The notes under the pieces are model-generated. The model did not search any database. It was not told where the DNA came from and worked only from the letters and a program-made list of their open reading frames with translations. Positions 29,170 to 38,721 of a stretch of 64,000 nt of DNA are shown one piece after another; position 1 is the stretch's first letter; each line of letters opens with the position of its first letter. The position numbers and the translations under genes are program-made. Origin of the DNA: Acidobacteriota bacterium (GTDB lineage Bacteria; Acidobacteriota; Vicinamibacteria; Marinacidobacterales; Marinacidobacteraceae); the NCBI GenBank assembly GCA_022828085.1, contig JAJEIY010000061.1, positions 1 through 64,000 of the forward strand. The letters are read 5' to 3'.

Positions 29170-30581
29170 GCGCGGCGGTGGAACGGACCCGGCTCGCCGC
29201 CGGGCTGGAGGTGTCCCGGGTCCTGACCGGTCTGTGGCAGGTCGCCGACCAGGAGCGGGACGGCGCCGCGCTCGAAACCGAGCGGGCGGCCCGGGCGCTC
29301 GAACCCGCGGTGGACGCCGGCTTCACCACCGTGGACGTGGCGGATCACTACGGATCCGCCGAACTCATCGCCGGCGCGCTTCGGAAACGCCGTCCCGGGG
29401 TCCAGGTGCTGACCAAGTGGGTTCCGGAACCCGGGATTTCGTCCCGGCAGGAGGTCGAAGCCGCGGTCCGGCGCTCACTCGACCGCATCGGGACCGATCG
29501 GCTCGACGCGCTCCAGTTCCACGCCTGGAGCTATCCCGATCCGGGCTGGCTGGACTGCCTTTTCCACCTGACGGAGATCCGGGCCGAGGGACGGATCGGC
29601 CATCTCGGAGTCACGAACTTCGACGCGGTCCATCTTGATCTTGCGCTCCGGAGCGGCATCCCCATTGTCTCGAACCAGGTCTGTTACTCGCTCGTCGACC
29701 GCCGGCCGGCGGGACGGATGACCGACGTGTGCCGCACGCACGGGATCGGGATGCTGGTCTATGGAACCCTTGCCGGCGGATTGCTGAGCGATCGCTGGCT
29801 CGGCGTTGCCGAGCCTCCGATCGACGACTCGCTCACCTGGTCGCAGATGAAGTACCGCCGTTTCATCGACCAGGCCGGTGGCTGGGACCGCTTCCAGGCG
29901 GTGCTGCGCGCCGCGCGCCGGGTCGCGGACCGCTACGCGGTGTCCATCGCCAATGTCGCGGTGCGCTGCGTGCTGGAACAGCCTGCCGTGGCCGGGGTGA
30001 TCCTGGGAGCCCGTCCCGGGGAGCGAACCCATCTCGCGGACAACCAGCGGCTCTTCGATTTCGCGCTCGACGGGCGGTCTCGGGCGGAGCTTGCCGAGGC
30101 GCAGGCCGGCCTCGACCCGATTCCCGGCGACTGCGGCGACGAGTACCGGCGGCCGCCGTACCTGACCGCGTCGGGAGACCTCCACCACCACGTCACCCAC
30201 TTCCCGGCGCCCTACGCGGCGCGGACCACGGAGCGCGGCGTCGAACTGGATCCGGACGCCGGCTTCCGGGAAGCGGTCCGCACCGGGCCCGGCATCCGGA
30301 TTGCCGGGGTCACTCCGGCCCATCGCGACCGCCTCATCGGCGGAGACAGCATCCGGGCGCAGACGCACTTCGCCCTCGACCGGGCGGAGGGCGCCCTCCA
30401 GTCGCTCGACGCCGAGATGGCGCACGCCGTTCGGGTCGAGGCGCGCACCCACGAGAAAGATTGGCCGGACGTACAGGCGGTCTTTCGCGAACGCCTCCCG
30501 TCAACCGCCGATGTCGCTCGCGCTCCGGGGCAGCCCTCGCACCCTCACCCCATCGAAATCGACGTCGAAGCGCGGACTTGA
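29166..30581 (+). CDS. Aldo/keto reductase fused to C-terminal RidA-like domain
   Basis: AKR: DVADHYGSAELI, VLTKWVPEPG, QFHAWSYPD; C-term: GFREAVRTGPGIRIAGVTPAHRDRLIGGDSIRAQTHFALDRAEGALQSLDAEMAHAVRVEA. Confidence 0.8.
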   Translation: MSAAVERTRLAAGLEVSRVLTGLWQVADQERDGAALETERAARALEPAVDAGFTTVDVADHYGSAELIAGALRKRRPGVQVLTKWVPEPGISSRQEVEAAVRRSLDRIGTDRLDALQFHAWSYPDPGWLDCLFHLTEIRAEGRIGHLGVTNFDAVHLDLALRSGIPIVSNQVCYSLVDRRPAGRMTDVCRTHGIGMLVYGTLAGGLLSDRWLGVAEPPIDDSLTWSQMKYRRFIDQAGGWDRFQAVLRAARRVADRYAVSIANVAVRCVLEQPAVAGVILGARPGERTHLADNQRLFDFALDGRSRAELAEAQAGLDPIPGDCGDEYRRPPYLTASGDLHHHVTHFPAPYAARTTERGVELDPDAGFREAVRTGPGIRIAGVTPAHRDRLIGGDSIRAQTHFALDRAEGALQSLDAEMAHAVRVEARTHEKDWPDVQAVFRERLPSTADVARAPGQPSHPHPIEIDVEART

Positions 30582-30641
30582 CTCGACAGGGTCACGCCCG
30601 CCGGCTTCGCCCGCAGATCGCCGCCCGGGATCGTGGCGCAG

Positions 30642-30671
30642 CGGCTTGGAACGCCGGTCTCCGACCGGCAC
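30642..30671 (+). repeat. Dispersed GCCGGYC hairpin copy
   Basis: cggcttggaacgccggtctccgaccggcac between convergent genes. Confidence 0.8.
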
Positions 30672-30763
30672 AGCCCGCCGCAGGCGGGCGGCGGGACGGC
30701 CCGCGACCGCCCGGATGGCGTCCGTATCGGCGTGATTCCTGTTGAAACCTCCGCCACCGCCCC

Positions 30764-31204
30764 TCAGGTACAGCAGACCCCTTCGGCCCCCTCCGCCCCC
30801 ACGTCGGCCCCGTCCGTCGAAATCACGACGTTCTGCAACTGCTCCGCGTCCCCCGACTTCACGTACCACTCCCAGCGCGCCCCATCGGGATCCGTCACCC
30901 AGGTCTCCGTCTTCTGGGCGTAACAGCACTCGGTGTCGTCCACCCCCGTCGTCTCGAGCCCCGATTCCCGGAGCCGCCCTTCGGCCGCCCGTACCTGGCG
31001 GGCCGCCTCCACCTCCACCCCGAGGTGGTTGATCGTGGCCCCCTGCGGACCTTCGAAGAGGACGAGCTTCAACGGGGGATCGGCGATGGCGAAGTTCGCG
31101 TAGCCCGGTTTCACCTTGGCCGGCTCCGTCGCGAACATCCGCGAGTAGAAGTCAATCGCCTTCTCGAGGTCCGTCACATTGAGGGCAAGTTGCAGTCGGG
31201 ACAC
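30764..31204 (-). CDS. arsI: ArsI/CadI-type glyoxalase-fold protein
   Basis: SRLQLALNVTDLEKAIDFYSRMFATEPAKVKPGYANFAI; vicinal Cys TECCYAQKTETWVTDPDG. Confidence 0.85.
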   Translation of the reverse strand: MSRLQLALNVTDLEKAIDFYSRMFATEPAKVKPGYANFAIADPPLKLVLFEGPQGATINHLGVEVEAARQVRAAEGRLRESGLETTGVDDTECCYAQKTETWVTDPDGARWEWYVKSGDAEQLQNVVISTDGADVGAEGAEGVCCT

Positions 31205-31538
31205 AGTCCGTTTCCTCCGTCGTTTGGGCCGAGGGCGCACCCGTGCAGCACTCGGCAGTCAGAAAGTCCATGAGCTGGGTCATGGCGGCGAAGTCAGGAC
31301 GCGAACGCACCTCACGTCCCCGCTGCTCCTGCTCCACGAGACCGGCCCGGGTCAGGCAGGCGAGGTGGTGGGCGAGCGTGGAAGCGGGCGTGCCGAGCGC
31401 CCGGATGAGCGTCCCCACCGGGAGTCCGGGCTGACCCGCGCGCACCAGCAACCGGTAGAGCCTGAGACGCGTCGGGTTCCCGAGCGCACCCAGACTCGCC
31501 GCCGCGAGTTGCTCATTCAGCGGGGTCGTTGTCGCCAT
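31152..31538 (-). CDS. arsR: ArsR-family metalloregulator with C-terminal vicinal cysteines
   Basis: LGNPTRLRLYRLLVRAG; LAHHLACLTRAGLVEQEQRGREV; LTAECCTG. Confidence 0.88.
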   Translation of the reverse strand: MATTTPLNEQLAAASLGALGNPTRLRLYRLLVRAGQPGLPVGTLIRALGTPASTLAHHLACLTRAGLVEQEQRGREVRSRPDFAAMTQLMDFLTAECCTGAPSAQTTEETDCVPTATCPQCDGPREGD

Positions 31539-31544
31539 GATCAT

Positions 31545-31564
31545 ATAACTATATCACTAGTTAT
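31545..31564. promoter_or_regulatory. Inverted repeat ATAACTA-N6-TAGTTAT upstream of arsR, candidate ArsR operator/promoter
   Basis: Perfect 7-bp inverted repeat in an AT-rich patch directly 5' of arsR. Confidence 0.6.
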
Positions 31565-31617
31565 TTCGTTCCGCGATTGTGCGTTGGTTCCGTCCAGGCC
31601 TTGACGGCGCCGAGCCC

Positions 31618-31938
31618 CTAGCCCCTCGGTTCTTCGGGACGGGCGTCCCCGGACAAGGCGTCCCCGTCGGGTCGCTCCCGCAGCAGCAGCACTCCCTCGA
31701 TCCGCGAAACACGCTGTTCCAGGCTGGTCAACCTCTCCTCGAGGCGATCGATACGGGCCTCGAGGCGATCCATGCGGGCCTCGAGGCGATCCATACGAGC
31801 CTCGAGGCGAACCTCCAGGCGATCCATGCGCGTTTCCAGGCGGTCGATCCGCTCGAAACCGAACGCGGCGATGGTGAGGTTCATCACCGCCATGAAGACC
31901 CCGAGCGACACGAACGGAATCCACTCTCTCCTCTTCAC
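31618..31938 (-). CDS. Small single-TM coiled-coil protein with heptad repeats
   Basis: VKRREWIPFVSLGVFMAVMNLTIAAFGFERIDRLETRMDRLEVRLEARMDRLEARMDRLEARIDRLEERL. Confidence 0.65.
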   Translation of the reverse strand: MKRREWIPFVSLGVFMAVMNLTIAAFGFERIDRLETRMDRLEVRLEARMDRLEARMDRLEARIDRLEERLTSLEQRVSRIEGVLLLRERPDGDALSGDARPEEPRG

Positions 31939-32081
31939 ACTGCCTCCAGCCGGTTCCCGGCCGTCGAGCCCCTGCGGGCTCATTGAGTTGTCAAGTGTCA
32001 AGGTGTTCCGCCCGCGTTGCGGACGCATCAAGCTCCTCGCGACCCAGCGCCGGGAGTCTACCGCCGCAACGCGGCGGCGGC

Positions 32082-33149
32082 TTACACGACCGCCGGTTCC
32101 AGCAGCCGGATCGTGCCCCGGTCCGCGTCCATCTCGGCGCGGCCGCCGATGGGAAGCGTGAACTGCTCGGGGATGTGCCCGATCATGCTCCCCCGGAAGG
32201 CCGGGATGCCCAGTGGGGCGATGTGGTCTTCGAGCACCTGCTCCAGGGTGAGCGACCCGAAGCCGGATCCAGGATCGCAGTCGGTGCAGCGGCCGAAGAT
32301 GAATCCGGCGATCCGGTCGAGGACTCCGGCGAGCTTCAGGGTGGTCATCATCCGGTCCACGCGGTAGACCGCCTCGTCCACGTCCTCGAGGAAGAGGATC
32401 GCCCCGGTGAAATCCGGCAGGAATTCGGATCCCATGATCGCGGTCAGGACGGTCAGGTTGCCGCCGAGGAGAGGCCCGGACACCCGCCCGCCGGTGATGG
32501 TGCGGACCCGGTGGTCCCGGGGCACGATGTGATCCCCGGGATCGTCGACCGGATTCTCGAGCAGGTCCGCTTCACCTTCCATCAGCGTCCGGCGGAAGTG
32601 TTCGGTCGCAAAGCGGTTCCCCGGGCCGGGACCGTGCATGACGATCAGCCCCGTCTTCGCATGGACCCCGGTGAGGAGCGCGGTGGCGTCGCTGTAGCCG
32701 AGCAGGACCTTGGGATTCGCCCGGATCACGTCGTAGTCGAGGAGCGGCAGGACCCGCGCCGAACCCCAGCCGCCCCGGGCGAAGATGCCCTTGACCTCGG
32801 GATCGGCGAAGAACTCCATGATGTCCGCCGCCCGCTCCGCGTCGCTCCCGGCGAAGTAGCCGCGCCGCCGGTAGTAGTTCGATCCGAGCCGCGGTTCAAG
32901 CCCGACCGCCCGGAAGGCGTCGGCGAAGATCTCCGTCGGGTCGGTCTCGAAGGCGGCGGTCGCGGGGCTGACCAGACCGAAGACGTCACCGGGCTGGATG
33001 CGGGGCGGCCGGATCACGGCCGGCTGCACAAGACGTGTGGATGCCACGAGGGGTGTGGCAGCCACCGTCCCAAGCACGGATAGCGCAGTTCGCCGCGAAA
33101 TCTTGGGACCCACTGGATCGGTCTCTACGTCTTCCCTTTCATCTGCCAC
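32082..33149 (-). CDS. S66 family LD-carboxypeptidase with Tat-like signal
   Basis: SRRTALSVLGTVAATPLV; LDYDVIRANPKVLLGYSDATALL; HGPGPGNRF. Confidence 0.85.
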   Translation of the reverse strand: MADEREDVETDPVGPKISRRTALSVLGTVAATPLVASTRLVQPAVIRPPRIQPGDVFGLVSPATAAFETDPTEIFADAFRAVGLEPRLGSNYYRRRGYFAGSDAERAADIMEFFADPEVKGIFARGGWGSARVLPLLDYDVIRANPKVLLGYSDATALLTGVHAKTGLIVMHGPGPGNRFATEHFRRTLMEGEADLLENPVDDPGDHIVPRDHRVRTITGGRVSGPLLGGNLTVLTAIMGSEFLPDFTGAILFLEDVDEAVYRVDRMMTTLKLAGVLDRIAGFIFGRCTDCDPGSGFGSLTLEQVLEDHIAPLGIPAFRGSMIGHIPEQFTLPIGGRAEMDADRGTIRLLEPAVV

Positions 33150-34282
33150 GTGAACTGGCCCGCGGTCAGACCGGCGACCTCACGCGCTCTTCTGAGCTGG
33201 TCGTTCTTGGTTCGCGTGGACGAGTGTGTCCCCAGCCACCAGCCTCCGGGCAGTTTTTCCACTGAGCGCAGAACGGCGGCGGCACTGTCCTGAGGATAGA
33301 TCTGTTTGCGATCACGGGAAAGAAAGCTCCGCTTTCTACCGGCCAAGAGGGGGGCCAGCCGCGCGTACAACCCAGGATCACGTTTGCCCAGGGCCGTTAG
33401 GACGCCTACTAGGACATCCTTGTCCCTTTGGCAAGAGAACTCGCGTCCAAAGAGGGTGAACGAGGGTGACTCTGGTCGGGGATCGAGGGGCGTCTGTGCC
33501 TTCGCACCGGGGTTCTTTGCCGTCCCCACCTGCCCGGCTCCTTGAGCGGGCGTCAGTGTCGATCGTGATGGACTACGCCGGGCCCTCGCGGCGGATTCCG
33601 GCGGCGCCGCGTGGGCGAACTGTTTGCTCAGGAAACTGCGTACTCGCTCCTCGTCCGGCCGAATGCCGCAGCATCGTTCCACTTCATCGGCAAACAGTCT
33701 CACGACACGCGGGTCTGCCTCCCTGATGAGGGCGTGCCAGACTGGCGCGAACTGCTGCTTCGCCACAATCTGTTGCTGATATGCGGCGTAGTCGTGGCGG
33801 GCAGCCTCTTCGAACTGTCCCGAAGTAACCGCATTGAACGCCAGGTAACGGTTGAGCACGCTGGCACACTCTGACGCTTCATGGTCCACGAGGTCCGACA
33901 CAGCGAAGCGTCTTTGCGCGTAGTTCCCTCTGCCAGCCGGCCAATAGAAGTTCCACGTCCGTCCGTCTGTCAGGACCGCGACCGGGACACCCTGTTTCAG
34001 GCAGTAGTCGAAGAGTTGATCTTCTCCGCTCGTGGATGCCTTCCCCACATCCTTGACCTCAATCAGCACTACGGCCCCAAACGGGTCGTGCAGCAACGCG
34101 TAGTCCACTTTCCGACTGCCGATCCTGAACTCGGCACTCACCCGAATGGGGTCATAGACGTCCCAGCCCAGTTGTTGCAAGAGGCGCATCACCACACCCC
34201 TGGACACCTGATCCTCGTTCGAGTAGGCGCCCCGGCGGAGCTTGTCGCGCACATCGACGATGGCGGCGATCAGATCGTCCAT
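33125..34282 (-). CDS. Orphan HsdR N-terminal-like (PD-(D/E)XK) protein
   Basis: NEDQVSRGVVMRLLQQLGWDVYDPIRVSAEFRIGSRKVDYALLHDPFGAVVLIEVKDVG; GVPVAVLTDGRTWNFYWP. Confidence 0.7.
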   Translation of the reverse strand: MDDLIAAIVDVRDKLRRGAYSNEDQVSRGVVMRLLQQLGWDVYDPIRVSAEFRIGSRKVDYALLHDPFGAVVLIEVKDVGKASTSGEDQLFDYCLKQGVPVAVLTDGRTWNFYWPAGRGNYAQRRFAVSDLVDHEASECASVLNRYLAFNAVTSGQFEEAARHDYAAYQQQIVAKQQFAPVWHALIREADPRVVRLFADEVERCCGIRPDEERVRSFLSKQFAHAAPPESAARARRSPSRSTLTPAQGAGQVGTAKNPGAKAQTPLDPRPESPSFTLFGREFSCQRDKDVLVGVLTALGKRDPGLYARLAPLLAGRKRSFLSRDRKQIYPQDSAAAVLRSVEKLPGGWWLGTHSSTRTKNDQLRRAREVAGLTAGQFTWQMKGKT

Positions 34283-34381
34283 CCTCTAGCTCCTCCGATC
34301 ATCTGACCCGAACCGCGCTTGCCCGTAGTCCCCGCCGGGGGCATGGCACAGCACTGCGGCGCTCGTTTCGCGCTCCCGCGC

Positions 34382-34412
34382 GATGCCGGCCGGAGGCCGG
34401 CGCTCCAAGCCG
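34382..34412 (-). repeat. Dispersed GCCGGYC hairpin copy
   Basis: gatgccggccggaggccggcgctccaagccg. Confidence 0.8.
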
Positions 34413-34471
34413 TTCTCGCCGTCGGCACGAACAGCGATACACGACCCCTGCGCCCCGCGGGCGCGCGGCGG

Positions 34472-34495
34472 TGCCGGTCTGAAGACCGGCGGTCC
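34472..34495 (-). repeat. Variant GCCGGYC hairpin copy
   Basis: tgccggtctgaagaccggcggtcc. Confidence 0.6.
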
Positions 34496-34533
34496 CTTCC
34501 CGCACCGCCGTTCTCCCTGACGGCGCCGCGCCG

Positions 34534-37500
34534 TCAGTTCTCCTCCGTGGCGACCACCACGGCGGGGACGCCGAGGCCTGCCACCCGCTCGTTGAACGGG
34601 GTGAGGTGCTCGGTCATCGCCGCCTCGAGGTCGGCGTGGATGGCGTCGAGGCCCGGCTTCAGGTCGTCGAAGCGCTCGTAGGCGCCCGCGGTCGGCTCGT
34701 AGTCCCCCTGCACGATGTAGCCGTAGAGCGTCACCAACTGGTTGTCGATCTGCGGCGGGAAGTTGATCGGGTCCTGGGAGGACTTGCTGTTCGTCTGGGT
34801 GATCGTCTCCTCGATCTCGGTCAGGCGGTCGGTGAGGGCCTTGCTCAGCGTCCCGAGCTCGTCGTCGGCCCTTCCCGCCTTCGAGAGACGGCTCACGATG
34901 TCGCCCGCCTGGGACCTGACGTCGCGGAGCCGGTTGAGCGCATCGAAGAGCTTCGTGATCTCGCCGGCGACGGTCTCGCCCAGTTCACGCTGTTCCGCGA
35001 GCTCCTCGGCCGTGGAGGAGAGATTCGGGTTCAGCGCCACTTCGAGCGGCTGGGTGTGCGTCTCCTCCCCGACCGTCAGGCGGACCTCATAGCTTCCCGG
35101 AAGCACCGAGAGTCCCGGCGTGCCGCCCCAGTGGACCACCCCCGCGGGGCGCTGGATGCCCTCGCTGCGCAGGTTCCAGCGGAACGCGTTGAGCCCGGCC
35201 GCGGCCGGGAGACGGGCGCGCGCACCACCGCCGAAGAACGCCGCGAACGGCGAGACGGGACCGCTCGGAGCCGCGGCGCCGGGCTGCCCGGTGACCTTCA
35301 GCACCGAGTTGCCCTCCGAATCCAGGATCTCCAGGGTGATGGCGGACTCGGGCTGTTCCTTGAGGTGATACCGGATCTCCGCCGCACCCCCGAAGCCGCC
35401 CCGGTAGGCGGTCCGGGGGGCGTAGAGGACGGAATCCGCGGCCATCGTCTCGTCGGTGATCTGGTGGAGCGGGCTCAGGTCGTCGAGCACCCAGAAGGAC
35501 CGGCCCTGGGTCGAGATCACCAGATCTTTCCGGTGCACCTGCATATCGGTGATCGGGCTTACCGGCAGGTTGTTCTGGAAGCGCTGCCAGTGGGCGCCGT
35601 CGTCGAACGAGACATAGAGCCCGAACTCGGTCCCCGCGTAGAGCAGGCCCTTGCGGTCGTGGTCTTCGCGGATGGCGCGGGTGAAGTGCGTCGGCGGGAT
35701 GCCGTTCGTTCCGTCGGTGAGCAGGTCCCAACTCGCTCCGGAGTCGTTCGTCCGGAAGATGTAGGGCCGGAAGTCGTTCTCCCGGTACCGGTACACCGCG
35801 ATGAACACCCGGGCGGGATCGTGGGAGGACATCTCGATGACGTTGACCGTGCCCCCTTCCGGCATGTCCGCGGGGGTGATCTCCGTCCACGTGTCGCCGC
35901 GGTCGCGGGAGATGTGGACCCGGCCGTCGTCGCTGCCCGCCCACAGTTCCGCGGGCGTGTGCGGCGACTCCTCGAACGAGAAGAGGGTGTTGTAGACCTC
36001 GACGCCGGTGCTGTCGCGGGTGATCGGTCCCCCGGCGTAGTCCTGGTGCTCGGGGTTGTTGGTGGTCAGGTCGGGGCTGATCACCTGCCAGCTCTGGCCC
36101 TGGTCCCGGGACATGTGGACCACCTGCGAGGCGTGGTAGAGGATGTCCGGGTCGTGGGGCGACAGCCGGATCGGCGCGTTCCACTGGAACCGGTAGTTGA
36201 GATCCCGGGCCGCCTGGCCGAGCTGGAGCTGCGGGTAGTGAAGGATCTGCCGGAACTCGCCGGTCCTCCGGTTCACCCGGGTGATGGAGCCGCCGTAGCA
36301 GCCCGCGTAGATGATGTCCGGGTCGCGGGGGTCCACCGCGATGTGGCCGCTCTCGCAGCCGCCCACCTGGTACCAGTCCGGAACGACGCTGAACCCGCCG
36401 CGGGACGGCACCGAAATGGTGCTGTTGTCCTGCTGCGAACCGTAGATCCGGTAGGGCCACTGGTCGTCCACGTACACCCGGTACATCTCGGAGGTTTCCT
36501 GTCCGTTCAGGTCGGTCCAGCTCTGGCCGCCGTCGAACGACACGTTCGCGCCGCCGTCGTTGGCGTTGACCATGTTCATCGGGTTGTCCGGGTTGATCCA
36601 GAGGTCGTGGTTGTCGCCGTGCGGAACCCGGATGCGCTCGGGGAACGTCCGGCCGCCGTCGATGGACTTGAAGAAGCCCACGTTCAGCCCGTAGATGGTG
36701 TTCTCGTCCTGCGGATCGGCGTAGATGTGGATGTAGTACCAGGGGCGCTGCCGCAGATTGGCGTCCCCGTTGATGCGGGTGAAGCTCTCGCCGCCGTCGT
36801 CCGAACGGTAGAGGCCGCCCTTGTCGCCCTCGAACTCGACCAGGACCCAGATGCGGTCCGAGTTCGCGGGTGAGATCGCGATCGCGGTCTTGCCGACGAG
36901 TCCGGTCGGCAGGCCGGCTTCCACCTTCTCCCAGGTGTCGCCGCCGTCCTTGCTCCGGTAGACGCCGCCGTCCTCACTGCCCGAGATCAGCGTCCACGGC
37001 TTCCGCTCGGCGCGCCAGGCGCCCGCATAGAGGATCCGCGGGTTGTTCGGGTCCATCTGGATGTCCACGAAGCCGGTGCGGTCGGAGAGGAAGAACACTT
37101 TCTCCCAGGTCTCCCCGCCGTCCTGCGAGCGGAAGATGCCGCGCTCCTCGTTCGTGCCGAAGATGTAGCCCAGCGCGGCGACGTAGACGAGGTCCGGGTC
37201 GTCCGGATGGACCGCGATGGCGCCGATCTGACCGGCGTGACGCAGCCCGGCGTGTTCCCAGGTCTTCCCCGCGTCCGTCGAGCGGTACATCCCGTCGCCC
37301 ACCGAAATGTTGCCCCGGGGGCATGCCGATCCGGTGCCCACGTAGACGACGTTGACGTCCGAGGGAGCAACGGCGATGGCCCCTACCGCGCCCACACCGA
37401 AGAAGCCGTCGGTGACGTTCGTCCAGTTGTGTCCGGCGTCGGTCGTCTTGAACACGCCCCCGCCGGTGCCCCCGAAGTAGTAGGTGAGCGGATCGCCCGG

Positions 37501-37713
37501 AACCCCCACCGCCGCCGTGGAGCGGCCGCCGCGGGTGAAGCCGACCGCGCGGAACTGCATGTCGTCCAGATACTCCGGCGGAACGGTGACGTTCGCCTCG
37601 TCGAAGTGTTCGTGGTAGTCGCGGTGGCTTCCCTGTCCGAACGCCAGGGGCGCGACCAGGACGACGGCCGTGACGGCCGCTGCCGGAATGCGAAGAAATC
37701 GTCCAGTGTGCAT
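34534..37713 (-). CDS. Secreted VPS10/sortilin-like BNR-repeat (YVTN beta-propeller) protein
   Basis: Signal peptide; repeated SxDGGxTW motifs (TTDAGHNWTNV, STDAGKTWEH, SQDGGETWEKV, SKDGGDTWEKV). Confidence 0.88.
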   Translation of the reverse strand: MHTGRFLRIPAAAVTAVVLVAPLAFGQGSHRDYHEHFDEANVTVPPEYLDDMQFRAVGFTRGGRSTAAVGVPGDPLTYYFGGTGGGVFKTTDAGHNWTNVTDGFFGVGAVGAIAVAPSDVNVVYVGTGSACPRGNISVGDGMYRSTDAGKTWEHAGLRHAGQIGAIAVHPDDPDLVYVAALGYIFGTNEERGIFRSQDGGETWEKVFFLSDRTGFVDIQMDPNNPRILYAGAWRAERKPWTLISGSEDGGVYRSKDGGDTWEKVEAGLPTGLVGKTAIAISPANSDRIWVLVEFEGDKGGLYRSDDGGESFTRINGDANLRQRPWYYIHIYADPQDENTIYGLNVGFFKSIDGGRTFPERIRVPHGDNHDLWINPDNPMNMVNANDGGANVSFDGGQSWTDLNGQETSEMYRVYVDDQWPYRIYGSQQDNSTISVPSRGGFSVVPDWYQVGGCESGHIAVDPRDPDIIYAGCYGGSITRVNRRTGEFRQILHYPQLQLGQAARDLNYRFQWNAPIRLSPHDPDILYHASQVVHMSRDQGQSWQVISPDLTTNNPEHQDYAGGPITRDSTGVEVYNTLFSFEESPHTPAELWAGSDDGRVHISRDRGDTWTEITPADMPEGGTVNVIEMSSHDPARVFIAVYRYRENDFRPYIFRTNDSGASWDLLTDGTNGIPPTHFTRAIREDHDRKGLLYAGTEFGLYVSFDDGAHWQRFQNNLPVSPITDMQVHRKDLVISTQGRSFWVLDDLSPLHQITDETMAADSVLYAPRTAYRGGFGGAAEIRYHLKEQPESAITLEILDSEGNSVLKVTGQPGAAAPSGPVSPFAAFFGGGARARLPAAAGLNAFRWNLRSEGIQRPAGVVHWGGTPGLSVLPGSYEVRLTVGEETHTQPLEVALNPNLSSTAEELAEQRELGETVAGEITKLFDALNRLRDVRSQAGDIVSRLSKAGRADDELGTLSKALTDRLTEIEETITQTNSKSSQDPINFPPQIDNQLVTLYGYIVQGDYEPTAGAYERFDDLKPGLDAIHADLEAAMTEHLTPFNERVAGLGVPAVVVATEEN

Positions 37714-37777
37714 CGAGAGGTCCCTCCGGAAAGAGCCGGTCAGTGTACCGGGGCGCGCCGGACGGGGCGGGGTGGAC

Positions 37778-38702
37778 TCAGTTGTCCGGTGCCTCGCGGA
37801 ACGCGACGACCTCGTCGAGCCTCGAAGCTCCGAGAGCCGCCATGACCAGGCGGTCCACCCCGAGGGCCACCCCTGAACAGCGCGGGATGCCCGGATGCTC
37901 GAGGGCCGCCAGGAAGCGCTCGTCCGGGTGGGCGGCCGGCTTGCCGGCCCGCTCGCGCGCGCGGTTCTCGGTCGCGAAACGCCGGCGGTGCTCTTCGGGG
38001 TCCTGCAACTCGTCGTAGCCGTTCGCGAGTTCGAGTCCGGCCCAGTAGACCTCGAAACGCTCCGCGGTCCGGGAATCGTCGTCGCTCAGCCGGGCGAGCG
38101 CCGCCAGGGGGGCCGGGAACCGGGTCACGATCGCCGGCGCCCGGGTCCCGAGACCGGGTTCCACGAGCCGTGAGAACAGGTAGTCGAGGGCCGCGGCCCG
38201 GTCGTCGGGGCGACCCGGGTGGCCGTGCGCCTCGGCCAGCGTCCGGAGACGTTCCTCCGGCGCCGACAGCGGGTCGACCCCGACACCGGCAAGGAAGAGC
38301 TCGCGGTACGTGCGCCGCTCCGCGGGGGGAGTGCCCAGGAGGTCGCCCAGGAGCAGGTCCATTTCCCGGAGCAGTCCCTCGAGCGGGCCCAGGCGGTACC
38401 ACTCGGCGATGGTGAACTCGACGGCGTGATGCCGCCCGGACTCTCCCGCGCGAAACGCCTTGACCACCTGGAAGATGGGACCGCTTCCCGCCGCCAGCAG
38501 GCGCTTCATGGCGAACTCCGGCGAAGTGTGGAGGAAACCCCCGGCCGCGGGCACCGACTCCAGATGCCGATCGGGCGTGGCGTGCGGTCCGAGGATCGGG
38601 GTCTCGACCTCCTGGTAACCCCGGGCGGTCAGGAAGGCCCGCAACCGGGCGACGAGCCGGGAGCGCTCCCGGAGCTTTGCGAGGGGCGCCGCGGGGCCCC
38701 AC
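37778..38702 (-). CDS. epmA: EF-P lysine aminoacylase-like protein (EpmA/GenX); start uncertain
   Basis: Class II aaRS-like: LTARGYQEVETPILGPHATPDRHLES...FLHTSPEFAMKRLLAAG; GVALGVDRLVMAALG. Confidence 0.88.
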
Positions 38703-38721
38703 GCGGGACTGCCGGTGCCGG

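Noticed and set aside
33125-34282. Complete type I restriction-modification locus
   Set aside because: No HsdM, HsdS or helicase motor nearby; only a standalone N-terminal-like nuclease domain
34606-36873. 755-aa plus ORF
   Set aside because: Antisense to the BNR-repeat protein gene
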